Of a DNA stretch of 28,108 nucleotides, positions 1 to 6,504 are shown piece by piece. Origin of the DNA: Prolixibacteraceae bacterium (GTDB lineage Bacteria > Bacteroidota > Bacteroidia > Bacteroidales > Prolixibacteraceae). The notes under the pieces were generated by a model that ran no database searches, was not told the DNA's origin, and saw nothing but the letters and a program-made list of their open reading frames with translations. The position numbers and the translations under genes were made by a program. The DNA is taken from assembly GCA_023229575.1 (NCBI GenBank), contig JALNYZ010000044.1:1-28108 (forward strand). The letters are read 5' to 3'. How positions within the stretch are numbered: position 1 is the stretch's first letter; each line of letters starts with the position of its first letter.

Positions 1-1
1 T

Positions 2-91
2 GAACAACTCTTAGCAAACAAGATGAAAATATTTAATAAATTAGCAAAAGAACTAGATGTTAAAATACCTGATAATGTGCAAGTTGCATAA
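2..91 (+). CDS. C-terminal end of an unidentified gene (partial)
   Basis: Frame 2 is open from the left edge to a TAA at 89-91, giving 29 residues that end in KIPDNVQVA. The fragment is Lys-rich and looks helical, then ends in a short hydrophilic tail. Nothing in it identifies a family. It runs straight into the intergenic repeat that starts at 94, so the gene ends normally. It could be the tail of a conserved gene or of a mobile-element protein; the sequence to the left would decide. Confidence 0.45.
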   Translation, partial: EQLLANKMKIFNKLAKELDVKIPDNVQVA

Positions 92-93
92 AT

Positions 94-132
94 CTGTCAT
101 TGGTAGGAGGAACGACGAAGCAATCTGCTGAT
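94..132 (+). repeat. Intergenic repeat, copy 1 (CTGTCATTGG...CGAAGCAATC type)
   Basis: A 39-bp unit beginning CTGTCATTGGTAGGAGG and ending CGAAGCAATCTGCTGAT. It is repeated almost exactly at 153-191 with one substitution (CAATCT to CAATCC). From memory it resembles the widespread GTCATTGCGAGG...CGAAGCAATC intergenic repeat seen in many bacteria; I could not check its copy number here. It follows directly after the stop codon of the upstream gene. Confidence 0.75.
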
Positions 133-152
133 AATCAATAAAATATAATATT

Positions 153-191
153 CTGTCATTGGTAGGAGGAACGACGAAGCAATCCGCTGAT
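153..191 (+). repeat. Intergenic repeat, copy 2
   Basis: Second near-identical copy of the 39-bp unit at 94-132, separated by a 20-bp AT-rich spacer. Both copies have the same orientation. No flanking target-site duplication or ORF is visible, so these look like non-coding dispersed repeats, not insertion sequence ends. Confidence 0.75.
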
Positions 192-275
192 ATACAGCTA
201 AATACACAGCAGGCCGACTATTCAAATATTCATAATCTTCAACATTGCACAATGCCTTTATGACAGTTTAAAAAA

Positions 276-318
276 TCTGTCATTGGTAGTCCCCACACAA
301 TTCGTTGTGCAGCAAATC
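276..318 (+). repeat. Divergent third copy of the repeat with a UUCG hairpin core
   Basis: Shares the 14-bp head TCTGTCATTGGTAG with copies 1 and 2. The middle is replaced by a segment containing CACAA-TTCG-TTGTG (5-bp stem, TTCG tetraloop), and it ends GCAAATC, like the CAATC end of the other copies. Just upstream, TGACAG (261-266) is the exact inverse of CTGTCA (277-282), so the head can also pair with the flanking sequence. Confidence 0.5.
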
Positions 319-438
319 ATTTTCAAGTCACTAGATGAGCCTGAGAAGGTAAGAAACAAGTAATTTCTCAATTTATTTACTCCTTTTCAAAATTTTGTAC
401 CATTTGTTAAAAAAGATGATATAAAACATGTCATATTA

Positions 439-470
439 TTTGTATGCTGTGAATGAATAATTTACTTTAG
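439..470 (+). promoter_or_regulatory. Candidate promoter of the hyd operon
   Basis: TTTG (439-442), a 20-bp spacer, then TACTTTAG (463-470), one mismatch from the Bacteroidota -7 consensus TAnnTTTG. Transcription would begin near 476, about 38 bases before hydC. Assigned by consensus only. No regulator site is recognisable. Confidence 0.4.
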
Positions 471-513
471 TCGAACCGAATCCGGTATTTTTGAACCTCT
501 AAATTTTACCGAA

Positions 514-984
514 ATGGATTCACTTCACAAACGAATTGTTGCGCTGGCCGAACTCCACGGCCGGACCAGGGAGAGCCTGCTGCCCATTCTGCAGGGAGTT
601 GTTGAATACGACAACTATCTCTCCCAAAAATCGATGGTAGAAATCTCAAAAGAACTGGATCTCCCGGCTTCCGAAGTATATGGAACGGCAACCTTTTACT
701 CATTTCTGGAGCACCGGAAAATGGGGAAATTTATTATCCGCATCTGTAAGACCATCTCCTGTTCCATGAAAGGGAAAAACCAGATCTTACTGGCCATCAA
801 AGAGATGCTGAAAATAGAAATTGGTCAGACGACCCAGGATGGAAGGTTCAGCCTGGTGGAGACAAACTGTCTGGGATGGTGCCACAAGGCGCCGGCAATG
901 GTTATCAATCACGAAGTCTACACAGAACTCACACCCGAAAAGGTGCGCGAAATCCTGGGTGAGTACATGAAAAAAGAGATATGA
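514..984 (+). CDS. hydC: NuoE-like [2Fe-2S] subunit of NAD-linked [FeFe]-hydrogenase
   Basis: A 156-residue thioredoxin-fold [2Fe-2S] protein of the NuoE/HydC family. The cluster ligands are visible as C78-x4-C83 and C119-x3-C123, in CKTISC and CLGWC. The N-terminal helical part (residues 1-60, with GTATFYSF near 57-64) is typical of the family, and the length matches NuoE/HydC (about 150-165). It should pass electrons between the flavin subunit encoded next (hydB) and the hydrogenase. It is the first gene of the cluster; a candidate promoter ends about 40 bp upstream. The ATG at 514 is chosen because the homologous N-terminal helix begins there. The stop codon is embedded in a GATG-rich simple repeat. 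Naming it hydC and not nuoE rests on the downstream H-cluster subunit. Confidence 0.93.
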   Translation: MDSLHKRIVALAELHGRTRESLLPILQGVVEYDNYLSQKSMVEISKELDLPASEVYGTATFYSFLEHRKMGKFIIRICKTISCSMKGKNQILLAIKEMLKIEIGQTTQDGRFSLVETNCLGWCHKAPAMVINHEVYTELTPEKVREILGEYMKKEI

Positions 985-1019
985 TGTGTTGATGTGATGA
1001 TGCGTTAATGTGCTGATGA
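985..1019 (+). repeat. GATGTG-rich simple repeat after hydC
   Basis: The hydC stop codon runs into imperfect repeats of TGATG/TTGATGTGATGATG, similar to the sequence that follows hydB at 2289. The rest of the hydC-hydB gap (1020-1104) shows no ORF or hairpin of note. Confidence 0.5.
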
Positions 1020-1104
1020 AAGATATCTTGGTTTTTAATCAGGACCGAAAATCGAAAATGCAAATACAGTTTTATTGCTTCACAATACTTAAAAGCCCCA
1101 AGTT

Positions 1105-2292
1105 ATGATAGAGCAACATCTTCTGTTGAAAAGGGTCGATTTCATTTTTGTCCAGGATACCGACTGGGAAAAAATCCTGCAGAAATCAATACACAAGCCC
1201 AAACAGGAGCTGATCAACGAATTGATTAGTTCTGAATTGAAAGGACGCGGGGGTGCTGGTTTCCCTACCGGCCTGAAATGGAAACTGACTTCAGAAGCCA
1301 GCGATGATGAGAAATATGTGATCTGCAATGCCGATGAAGGTGAACCGGGAACCTTCAAGGACCGGGAAATCCTTACGCGCGTACCCTACAAAGTGCTCAC
1401 GGCCATGGCTGTTTGCGGTTACATTGTGGGAGCGAAAAATGGCATCATCTACCTGCGGGGTGAATACAAGTTTCTGGAAAAACCACTCAAGGATGCCATC
1501 AATGAGTTCAGTTACTTTTGCAACAAAATAAACCTCGACTTCACTGTCAGGATTTTCATGGGAAGCGGCGCCTACATTTGCGGGGAAGAGACGGCCCTGT
1601 TCGAATCGCTCGAAGGGAAGAGGGGCGAGCCAAGGAACAAACCTCCCTACCCTTCCATCAGTGGATTCAGGAAAAAACCGACCGTCATCAACAATGTCGA
1701 AACACTGGCCCATACCTACACCATCTTCAAATACGGCGCAAAAAAATTCTACGACCTTGGCGTTCAATATTCCAGGGGTTCCAAACTCTTCTCCATTTCG
1801 GGCGATACACCAAAGCCGGGCATTTATGAGCTGGAACTCGGCATGAGTTTGCAGGATTTCGTTGACGAATTCGGTGACGGAGATACGAAAGCGGTTCAGG
1901 TGGGAGGAGCCTCAGGTTTTCTGGTACCCAGGAAGAAATTCCATGAAACGGCCATCGGCTATCAGGGAAAACTGGTTGGAATTTCGCTGCCTACCGGCGG
2001 ATCGATGATGATCTTCAATAGCTCCCGCTCGATGTACAACCTGCTGGATAACTACCTTGAATTTTTCAGGGAAGAGTCGTGCGGGCAGTGTACTCCTTGC
2101 CGGATTGGCTGCCAGCAGCTCCTTGCCGGCATCAAAGCTGTCAAAAAAGGGGAACGGCCAGCCCCCTACCTCGATAAACTGCTCAAACTGAGCGAAACGA
2201 TGCAGTATACCGCCAAATGCGGCCTTGGACAATCAGTTGCCAACTCCTTTGCCTCCATCGTGGAAAACTTTCGGGAAGAGATGATTTATTGA
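1105..2292 (+). CDS. hydB: NuoF-like FMN/NAD(H)-binding subunit of [FeFe]-hydrogenase (short form)
   Basis: A 395-residue flavoprotein of the NuoF/HydB family, the site of NAD(H) reaction. The FMN/NADH-binding glycine-rich loop GRGGAGFPTGLKW lies at 47-59, ADEGEPGTFKDR at 76-87 and GAYICGEET at 155-163. The [4Fe-4S] ligands are C326, C329 and C332 (SCGQCTPCRIG) plus C372 (AKCGLGQ). The protein starts directly with the flavin domain and stops about 20 residues after the last cluster ligand. It therefore has neither the N-terminal thioredoxin-like [2Fe-2S] domain nor the C-terminal 2x[4Fe-4S] domain of the roughly 600-residue HydB of bifurcating hydrogenases such as the Thermotoga maritima enzyme. 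It sits between hydC and hydA, and its stop codon lies in a 16-bp tandem repeat. Confidence 0.93.
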   Translation: MIEQHLLLKRVDFIFVQDTDWEKILQKSIHKPKQELINELISSELKGRGGAGFPTGLKWKLTSEASDDEKYVICNADEGEPGTFKDREILTRVPYKVLTAMAVCGYIVGAKNGIIYLRGEYKFLEKPLKDAINEFSYFCNKINLDFTVRIFMGSGAYICGEETALFESLEGKRGEPRNKPPYPSISGFRKKPTVINNVETLAHTYTIFKYGAKKFYDLGVQYSRGSKLFSISGDTPKPGIYELELGMSLQDFVDEFGDGDTKAVQVGGASGFLVPRKKFHETAIGYQGKLVGISLPTGGSMMIFNSSRSMYNLLDNYLEFFREESCGQCTPCRIGCQQLLAGIKAVKKGERPAPYLDKLLKLSETMQYTAKCGLGQSVANSFASIVENFREEMIY

Positions 2293-2336
2293 TGTGATGA
2301 TGAATTGATGTGATGATGAATTGATGTGATGATGTG
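2289..2336 (+). repeat. Tandem repeat, 16-bp unit x3, spanning the hydB stop
   Basis: The unit TTGATGTGATGATGAA occurs at 2289-2304 and 2305-2320, with a slightly changed copy at 2321-2336. The first unit supplies the TGA stop of hydB, so copy-number change would not alter the protein. There are no spacers between units, so this is not a CRISPR array. Confidence 0.85.
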
Positions 2337-2393
2337 AAAATTGGAAAATGTGGAAATGTGGAAATAAAAAAAGTAGGTCTTCTGAGTGATGTA

Positions 2394-2450
2394 GTCCCGT
2401 CGGGGACGACCAGTATTGTAGCCCTGGATGAAGTGAAACGGAATCCAGGG
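2394..2450 (+). repeat. Double-hairpin intergenic element between hydB and hydA
   Basis: Two perfect hairpins lie side by side: GTCCC-GTCG-GGGAC (2394-2407), and CCCTGGAT (2422-2429) paired with ATCCAGGG (2443-2450) around a 13-base loop. The wording (GTCCCGTCGGGGACG, then GTAGCCCTGG...CCAGGG) resembles repeat elements I recall from many Bacteroidales genomes. It has no U-tract, so it is unlikely to be a full terminator. It could affect mRNA processing or attenuate the hydA transcript. Confidence 0.55.
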
Positions 2451-2496
2451 AATAAAGATAAAAACAGAAAATGAACGCAATCTAAAATCCAAAATT

Positions 2497-4287
2497 ATGT
2501 CTGATACCATCCATATCACGATCAACGGAATCCCTGTCGATGTCCCGGAGGATACGGTCATTCTGGATGCCGCCAAAAAAATCAATGTGGTCATTCCTAC
2601 GCTATGCTACCACCAGGACATTTGTGTTGCTGGTAATTGCAGGGTGTGCCTTGTGGAGATTTCCGGGCAGAAGCGGCTGGCGGCAGCCTGTGCCACACCT
2701 TGTGAAGAGGGAATGGACATCCTGACCAACAGCCTGAAAGTCAGGAATTGCCGGAAGCATATCATTGAACTTCTGCTCTCAGAACATAACGCTGATTGTA
2801 CCAAGTGTTACAAAAACGGAAAATGTGAGTTGCAAAATCTAGCGTCCGAGTACAAAATTATGACCCAGGATTTCATAGAACTATACAAGGAAAAAAAACG
2901 CACCATCGACAATGTCTCACCAAGTATCGTCAAGGACGACAGCAAATGTATCCGCTGTCAGCGTTGCGTGAGAACCTGTGAAGAGCTTCAGGGTGTCAAT
3001 GCCCTTTCGGTTGCCTATAAAGGCCATGAGATGAAGATTTCTACCTTTTATGAGAAATCGATGAACGATGTAGTCTGCACCAACTGCGGACAGTGTGTCA
3101 ACCGCTGTCCGACAGGGGCGCTGGTTGAAAAGAACTACATAGAGGAGGTATGGGATGCCATATCCAATCCGGACTTGCATGTGGTTGTCCAGACGGCGCC
3201 CGCAGTAAGGATTGGTTTGGGGGAAGAGCTGGGTTATCCGGTGGGAACCCGGGTGACGGGGAAAATGGTCACCTCCCTGAAGAGACTTGGATTCGATGCG
3301 GTACTCGACACCGACTTTACGGCAGATTTAACCATTATGGAAGAGGGATCTGAACTATTGGGAAGGCTTAAAAAAGTGCTGGTCGACAAGCGGACGGATG
3401 TTGCGCTGCCGATGGCCACCTCCTGTTCTCCCGGATGGATCAAATACATCGAACACATGTATCCCGAATACCTGTCCAACCTGTCAACCTGCAAATCACC
3501 TCAGCAGATGTTTGGGGCTTTGCTGAAAACATACTATGCCAAAGCAAGAAATATTGATCCTAAAAAAATTGTCTCTGTATCCGTTATGCCCTGTACTGCC
3601 AAGAAATTCGAGGCAGCCAGGCCAGAAATGTATGGTAGCGGCTATCGGGATGTAGATTATGTATTGACAACAAGGGAGTTGGCTATCATGATCAAACAGG
3701 CAGGAATTAATTTCGTGCAGCTGGAAGAGATGGAGTTCGACCGCCTGATGGGCGAATCTACCGGGGCAGCTGTCATTTTCGGGGTCACAGGAGGCGTGAT
3801 GGAAGCAGCTTTGCGAACCACCTATGAGCTCATCACCGGTAGGGAAATTCCTTTCAAAAACCTGGCAGTGCTTCCGATCCGGGGAATGGATGGCGTCAGG
3901 ATGAGCAGCGTGATTATCACAGACACGTTGGAAGAGTGGAAGTTTCTGGAAGGAGTTGAGCTAAAATATGCAGTAGCCCACGGACTAACGAATGCCAAGA
4001 AGGCGATGGACCAGATCAAGGCGGGAACTGCTGATTTTCATTTTCTGGAGGTAATGGCCTGTCCGGGAGGATGTCTTGGGGGCGGAGGTCAACCCATCCC
4101 CACCAACTTCGGAATCAGGAAAAAGCGGGCAGCAGCCATATACGCTGAAGACCTTGGAAAACCGATCAGAAAGTCGCACGAAAATCCTGAAGTAATCAAA
4201 ATCTACAACGATTTTTTGGGTAAACCCCTGGGGGAATTATCGCACAAACTTTTGCATACATCCTATCAAATTAGGGAAAGAACTTAG
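2497..4287 (+). CDS. hydA: [FeFe]-hydrogenase catalytic subunit
   Basis: A 596-residue hydrogenase catalysing reversible H2 formation at the H-cluster, in the cytoplasm. Domains in order: plant-type [2Fe-2S] (C37-x10-C48-x2-C51-x13-C65); His-Cys [4Fe-4S] (H97-x3-C101-x2-C104-x5-C110); two [4Fe-4S] ferredoxin motifs (C151, C154, C157, C161 and C194, C197, C200, C204); and the H-cluster domain from about 225. H-cluster motifs are TSCSPGW (308-314), MPCTAKKFE (364-372, C366) and MACPGGCLGGGGQP (520-533, C522 and C526). The first reads TSCS where the C. pasteurianum enzyme has TSCC. The protein ends soon after the catalytic domain and lacks the extra C-terminal [2Fe-2S] domain of T. maritima HydA. 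With hydB and hydC it makes a trimeric NAD(H)-dependent hydrogenase; the H-cluster motifs exclude complex I NuoG. Confidence 0.95.
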   Translation: MSDTIHITINGIPVDVPEDTVILDAAKKINVVIPTLCYHQDICVAGNCRVCLVEISGQKRLAAACATPCEEGMDILTNSLKVRNCRKHIIELLLSEHNADCTKCYKNGKCELQNLASEYKIMTQDFIELYKEKKRTIDNVSPSIVKDDSKCIRCQRCVRTCEELQGVNALSVAYKGHEMKISTFYEKSMNDVVCTNCGQCVNRCPTGALVEKNYIEEVWDAISNPDLHVVVQTAPAVRIGLGEELGYPVGTRVTGKMVTSLKRLGFDAVLDTDFTADLTIMEEGSELLGRLKKVLVDKRTDVALPMATSCSPGWIKYIEHMYPEYLSNLSTCKSPQQMFGALLKTYYAKARNIDPKKIVSVSVMPCTAKKFEAARPEMYGSGYRDVDYVLTTRELAIMIKQAGINFVQLEEMEFDRLMGESTGAAVIFGVTGGVMEAALRTTYELITGREIPFKNLAVLPIRGMDGVRMSSVIITDTLEEWKFLEGVELKYAVAHGLTNAKKAMDQIKAGTADFHFLEVMACPGGCLGGGGQPIPTNFGIRKKRAAAIYAEDLGKPIRKSHENPEVIKIYNDFLGKPLGELSHKLLHTSYQIRERT

Positions 4288-4332
4288 CCCGCAAACTCTT
4301 TTTGGAGTATATTTGCAGTTCAAAATTACATC

Positions 4333-5841
4333 ATGGGAGTTACCGGAACAAAAGAGTGGAAAAAGGGGATTATTCACAATGCTGAGATTGATAAGTACCT
4401 GATTGACGGCAAAGATTACATCGACAATGAGTCAATATTTTCTGCACTCACGCGTCAATCAAATCCTGATCCGCATTTCATCAGGGATATTTTGCAAAAA
4501 TCACTCTCCATAAAGACGTTGGCACCTGATGAAACGGCTGCTCTCCTGCAAGTCAAAGATCCTGAACTCTGGCAGGAGATCAACCAAACTGCCATTGCTG
4601 TAAAAAAGAAGGTGTACGACAACCGGATTGTCTTTTTCGCCCCGCTTTACTGCGCCAACCATTGTGTCAACAACTGTGCCTACTGTGGGTTCCGCGAAGC
4701 GAACAACCTCGAAGTAAGACGGATTCTTACCATGGAAGAGGTCAAACGGGAAACGACATCCGTTTTGAAGGAAGGGCATAAACGCTTGATACTTGTCTTT
4801 GGGGAACATCCTTCCACGGATGTGGACTACATGATCGATTGCATTAAGGCCGTCTATTCGGTTACCGATATAGCCCCGAAATCCGGCCAGGCAACCAACA
4901 TCCGCAGGGTCAATATCAATGCTGCACCTATGGAGATGGCCAAACTCAGAAAACTGAAAGAGGCCGGCATCGGGACCTACCAGGTCTTCCAGGAGACCTA
5001 TCACCGCGAAACATTTGCGAATGTTCATCCATCCCACACATTGAAAGGGCACTACCGCTGGAGGCTCTATGCCCTGCACCGCGCCATTGAAGCCGGAGTG
5101 GACGACGTTGCCATTGGAGCGCTATTTGGATTGTACAACTGGAAATTTGAGGTGATGGGGCTGCTGCACCATGCCCTTGATCTGGAGCGTCAATTCGGCA
5201 TCGGACCGCATACCATCTCCTTCCCGCGAATGACGCCTGCCCTGGGATCATGGTTAAGCAACAACTCTGAATACATGGTGTCGGATGATCATTTCAAGAA
5301 ATTGGTCGCTGTTCTGCGGCTTTCCGTTCCTACAGCCGGAATGATTGTGACTGCCAGGGAAAAAGCAGCCATCAAACGGGAGGTGTTGCAGCTTGGTTGT
5401 ACCCAGACAGATGCCTCTACACGGATCGGAATCGGGGCCTACAGCGACCAGCAAAAAGATTTCAACGAAGAGAGCAAACAGTTTACCATCGGCGATCCGC
5501 GCGACCTGGACGCGGTGATTCAGGAGGTGGGAAAACTGGGATATATCTCCTCCTTCTGCACGGCAGGATATCGCTGCGGCCGGACAGGTGAAACCATCAT
5601 GGGGATGCTGAGCCACTGTGAAGAGAGCAAATTCTGCAAACTTAATGCGGTGCTAACCTACCGGGAATACCTCAACGATTATGCCTCCCCGGCAACAAAA
5701 ACGATCGGTGAAGAGCTGATCCAAAAAGAGCTTGAAGAAATAGAAAATTCTGATTATTTCCGGCAAAAGCCCCACCTGTTGGCCAGGTTCAGGCAGGATT
5801 ACAGGTCCATTATCGATGGGCAACGGGATTTATATCTTTAA
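4333..5841 (+). CDS. hydG: HydG-type radical SAM [FeFe]-hydrogenase maturase with altered C-terminal motif
   Basis: A 502-residue radical SAM protein of the HydG/ThiH group. The SAM cluster motif is C111-x3-C115-x2-C118 followed by GFR (CVNNCAYCGFR), the HydG form. HydG cleaves tyrosine to make the CO and CN ligands of the H-cluster and carries a second [Fe-S] cluster at a C-terminal C-x2-C-x22-C motif. Here that segment reads SFCTAGYRCGRTGE with C409, G412 and C435 in register: the middle Cys is Gly. Extra cysteines stand at C415 and C429. The flanks (SFCTA, GRTGE, and NAVLTYREYLNDYA after FCKL) align well with HydG by recall, so this is not a frame or assembly slip visible here. It begins 45 bp after hydA and is probably co-transcribed. 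hydE and hydF are not in the window. It could be a paralogue of a canonical HydG encoded elsewhere. Confidence 0.85.
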   Translation: MGVTGTKEWKKGIIHNAEIDKYLIDGKDYIDNESIFSALTRQSNPDPHFIRDILQKSLSIKTLAPDETAALLQVKDPELWQEINQTAIAVKKKVYDNRIVFFAPLYCANHCVNNCAYCGFREANNLEVRRILTMEEVKRETTSVLKEGHKRLILVFGEHPSTDVDYMIDCIKAVYSVTDIAPKSGQATNIRRVNINAAPMEMAKLRKLKEAGIGTYQVFQETYHRETFANVHPSHTLKGHYRWRLYALHRAIEAGVDDVAIGALFGLYNWKFEVMGLLHHALDLERQFGIGPHTISFPRMTPALGSWLSNNSEYMVSDDHFKKLVAVLRLSVPTAGMIVTAREKAAIKREVLQLGCTQTDASTRIGIGAYSDQQKDFNEESKQFTIGDPRDLDAVIQEVGKLGYISSFCTAGYRCGRTGETIMGMLSHCEESKFCKLNAVLTYREYLNDYASPATKTIGEELIQKELEEIENSDYFRQKPHLLARFRQDYRSIIDGQRDLYL

Positions 5842-5897
5842 AAAATATATCATTGGGAGTTATTCAGTAAGGAGTGCTGCATACAATCATTTTTGAA

Positions 5898-5927
5898 TTG
5901 AAAATTGATAAAAATTTCCTATTTTTG
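5898..5927 (+). promoter_or_regulatory. Strong Bacteroidota-type promoter of the MNT gene
   Basis: TTG (5898-5900), exactly 19 bp, then TATTTTTG (5920-5927), a perfect match to TTG-N19-TAnnTTTG. The ATG at 5932 follows only 4 bases after the -7 element, so transcription probably starts at or next to the start codon and the mRNA may be leaderless. The rest of the 5842-5931 gap shows nothing else. Confidence 0.65.
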
Positions 5928-5931
5928 ATAT

Positions 5932-6249
5932 ATGATTGAAAACAAGAACATAGTATCAATGATTAAGGATTCGGTGAGAGCTACTATGCCGGATGCAACG
6001 GTTATTTTATACGGTTCTTTCGCCCGGGGAGATAATCATCCGGATTCTGATATGGATATCCTTATTCTTTTGAACAAGGATAAAGTAACAAGAGATGATG
6101 AAAAAAATGTCAAATATCCATTGTACGACATTGAATTTGAGACTGGACAAGTAATAAGCCCGCTCGTTATTTCAAAGCCCGATTGGGAAAAGCGGCACAA
6201 GATTACCCCATTTTACGAAAATGTGCTCAGAGAAGGGGTGATTCTATGA
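5932..6249 (+). CDS. Minimal nucleotidyltransferase (MNT domain), antitoxin-like
   Basis: A 105-residue protein with the nucleotidyltransferase signature LYGSFARG (GS at 28-29) followed by the metal-binding acidic pair SDMD near 38-41, and a later acidic strand (IEFE). This is the small stand-alone MNT fold found with HEPN proteins. In characterised MntA/HepT pairs the MNT protein AMPylates or otherwise neutralises the HEPN RNase. A HEPN reading frame begins at 6246, overlapping this stop by ATGA, but it is broken after 34 codons. The start at 5932 gives the usual spacing to the GS motif; an ATG at 5959 is possible but would shorten the first helix. Probably an acquired two-gene module, now orphaned. 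Confidence 0.85.
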   Translation: MIENKNIVSMIKDSVRATMPDATVILYGSFARGDNHPDSDMDILILLNKDKVTRDDEKNVKYPLYDIEFETGQVISPLVISKPDWEKRHKITPFYENVLREGVIL

Positions 6250-6465
6250 ACTATCGGGACAGAATTGAACTCGCAAATTATAGGATAAAGCGAGCACATG
6301 ATACCCTTCTGGAGATTGACCTACATATTGAAAATAAGTTGTTGTATTGATCAGTCCGTTTAACAATTATTGTGATTCTACCCTCCTCTAAACTGACAAA
6401 GATTGCTAAATTTGTCGACTGATGTCAGGTAAATCAAAAGAAAACCCCGAGATTACGACCTCTAA
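6246..6465 (+). pseudogene. Decayed HEPN-domain gene, partner of the MNT gene
   Basis: The ATG overlaps the MNT stop (ATGA) and opens 34 codons, NYRDRIELANYRIKRAHDTL and onward to ENKLLY, ending in TGA at 6348-6350. This looks like the first helix of HEPN proteins. In the neighbouring frame the sequence continues as broken HEPN-like pieces: FY near the expected NRLYYACFY motif, then STDVR near the expected SGVRQ, and finally RKPRDYDL before TAA at 6463-6465, like the RxxxDYDD end of HEPN proteins, with several stops between. The R-x4-6-H RNase motif is not intact. I read this as a HEPN gene inactivated by small indels and an internal deletion. The alignment is by eye. Confidence 0.55.
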
Positions 6466-6504
6466 ATTTTAACTTATTTGTATCAACTTTACTCTTTTTG
6501 ATCT

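Noticed and set aside
94..318. Insertion sequence ends
   Set aside because: Copies are in direct orientation, no transposase frame lies between them, and no target duplication is visible.
1291..1767. 158-codon minus-strand open frame inside hydB
   Set aside because: Shadow of the conserved flavin domain on the other strand; no family features.
2289..2336. CRISPR-like array (also considered at 18331-18370 and 94-191)
   Set aside because: Units are directly adjacent or too few, with no unique spacers of regular length and no cas genes.
514..4287. Complex I subunits NuoE, NuoF and NuoG
   Set aside because: The third gene carries the full H-cluster motifs (TSCSPGW, MPCTAKKFE, MACPGGC) that NuoG lacks, and no other nuo genes are present.
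4501..5079. 192-codon minus-strand open frame inside hydG
   Set aside because: Antisense to a strongly conserved radical SAM domain; no recognisable features.
4333..5841. ThiH (thiamine biosynthesis) instead of HydG
   Set aside because: It adjoins hydA, is about 100 residues longer than ThiH, and has the HydG-specific C-terminal region (SFCTA...GRTGE...NAVLTYREYL).
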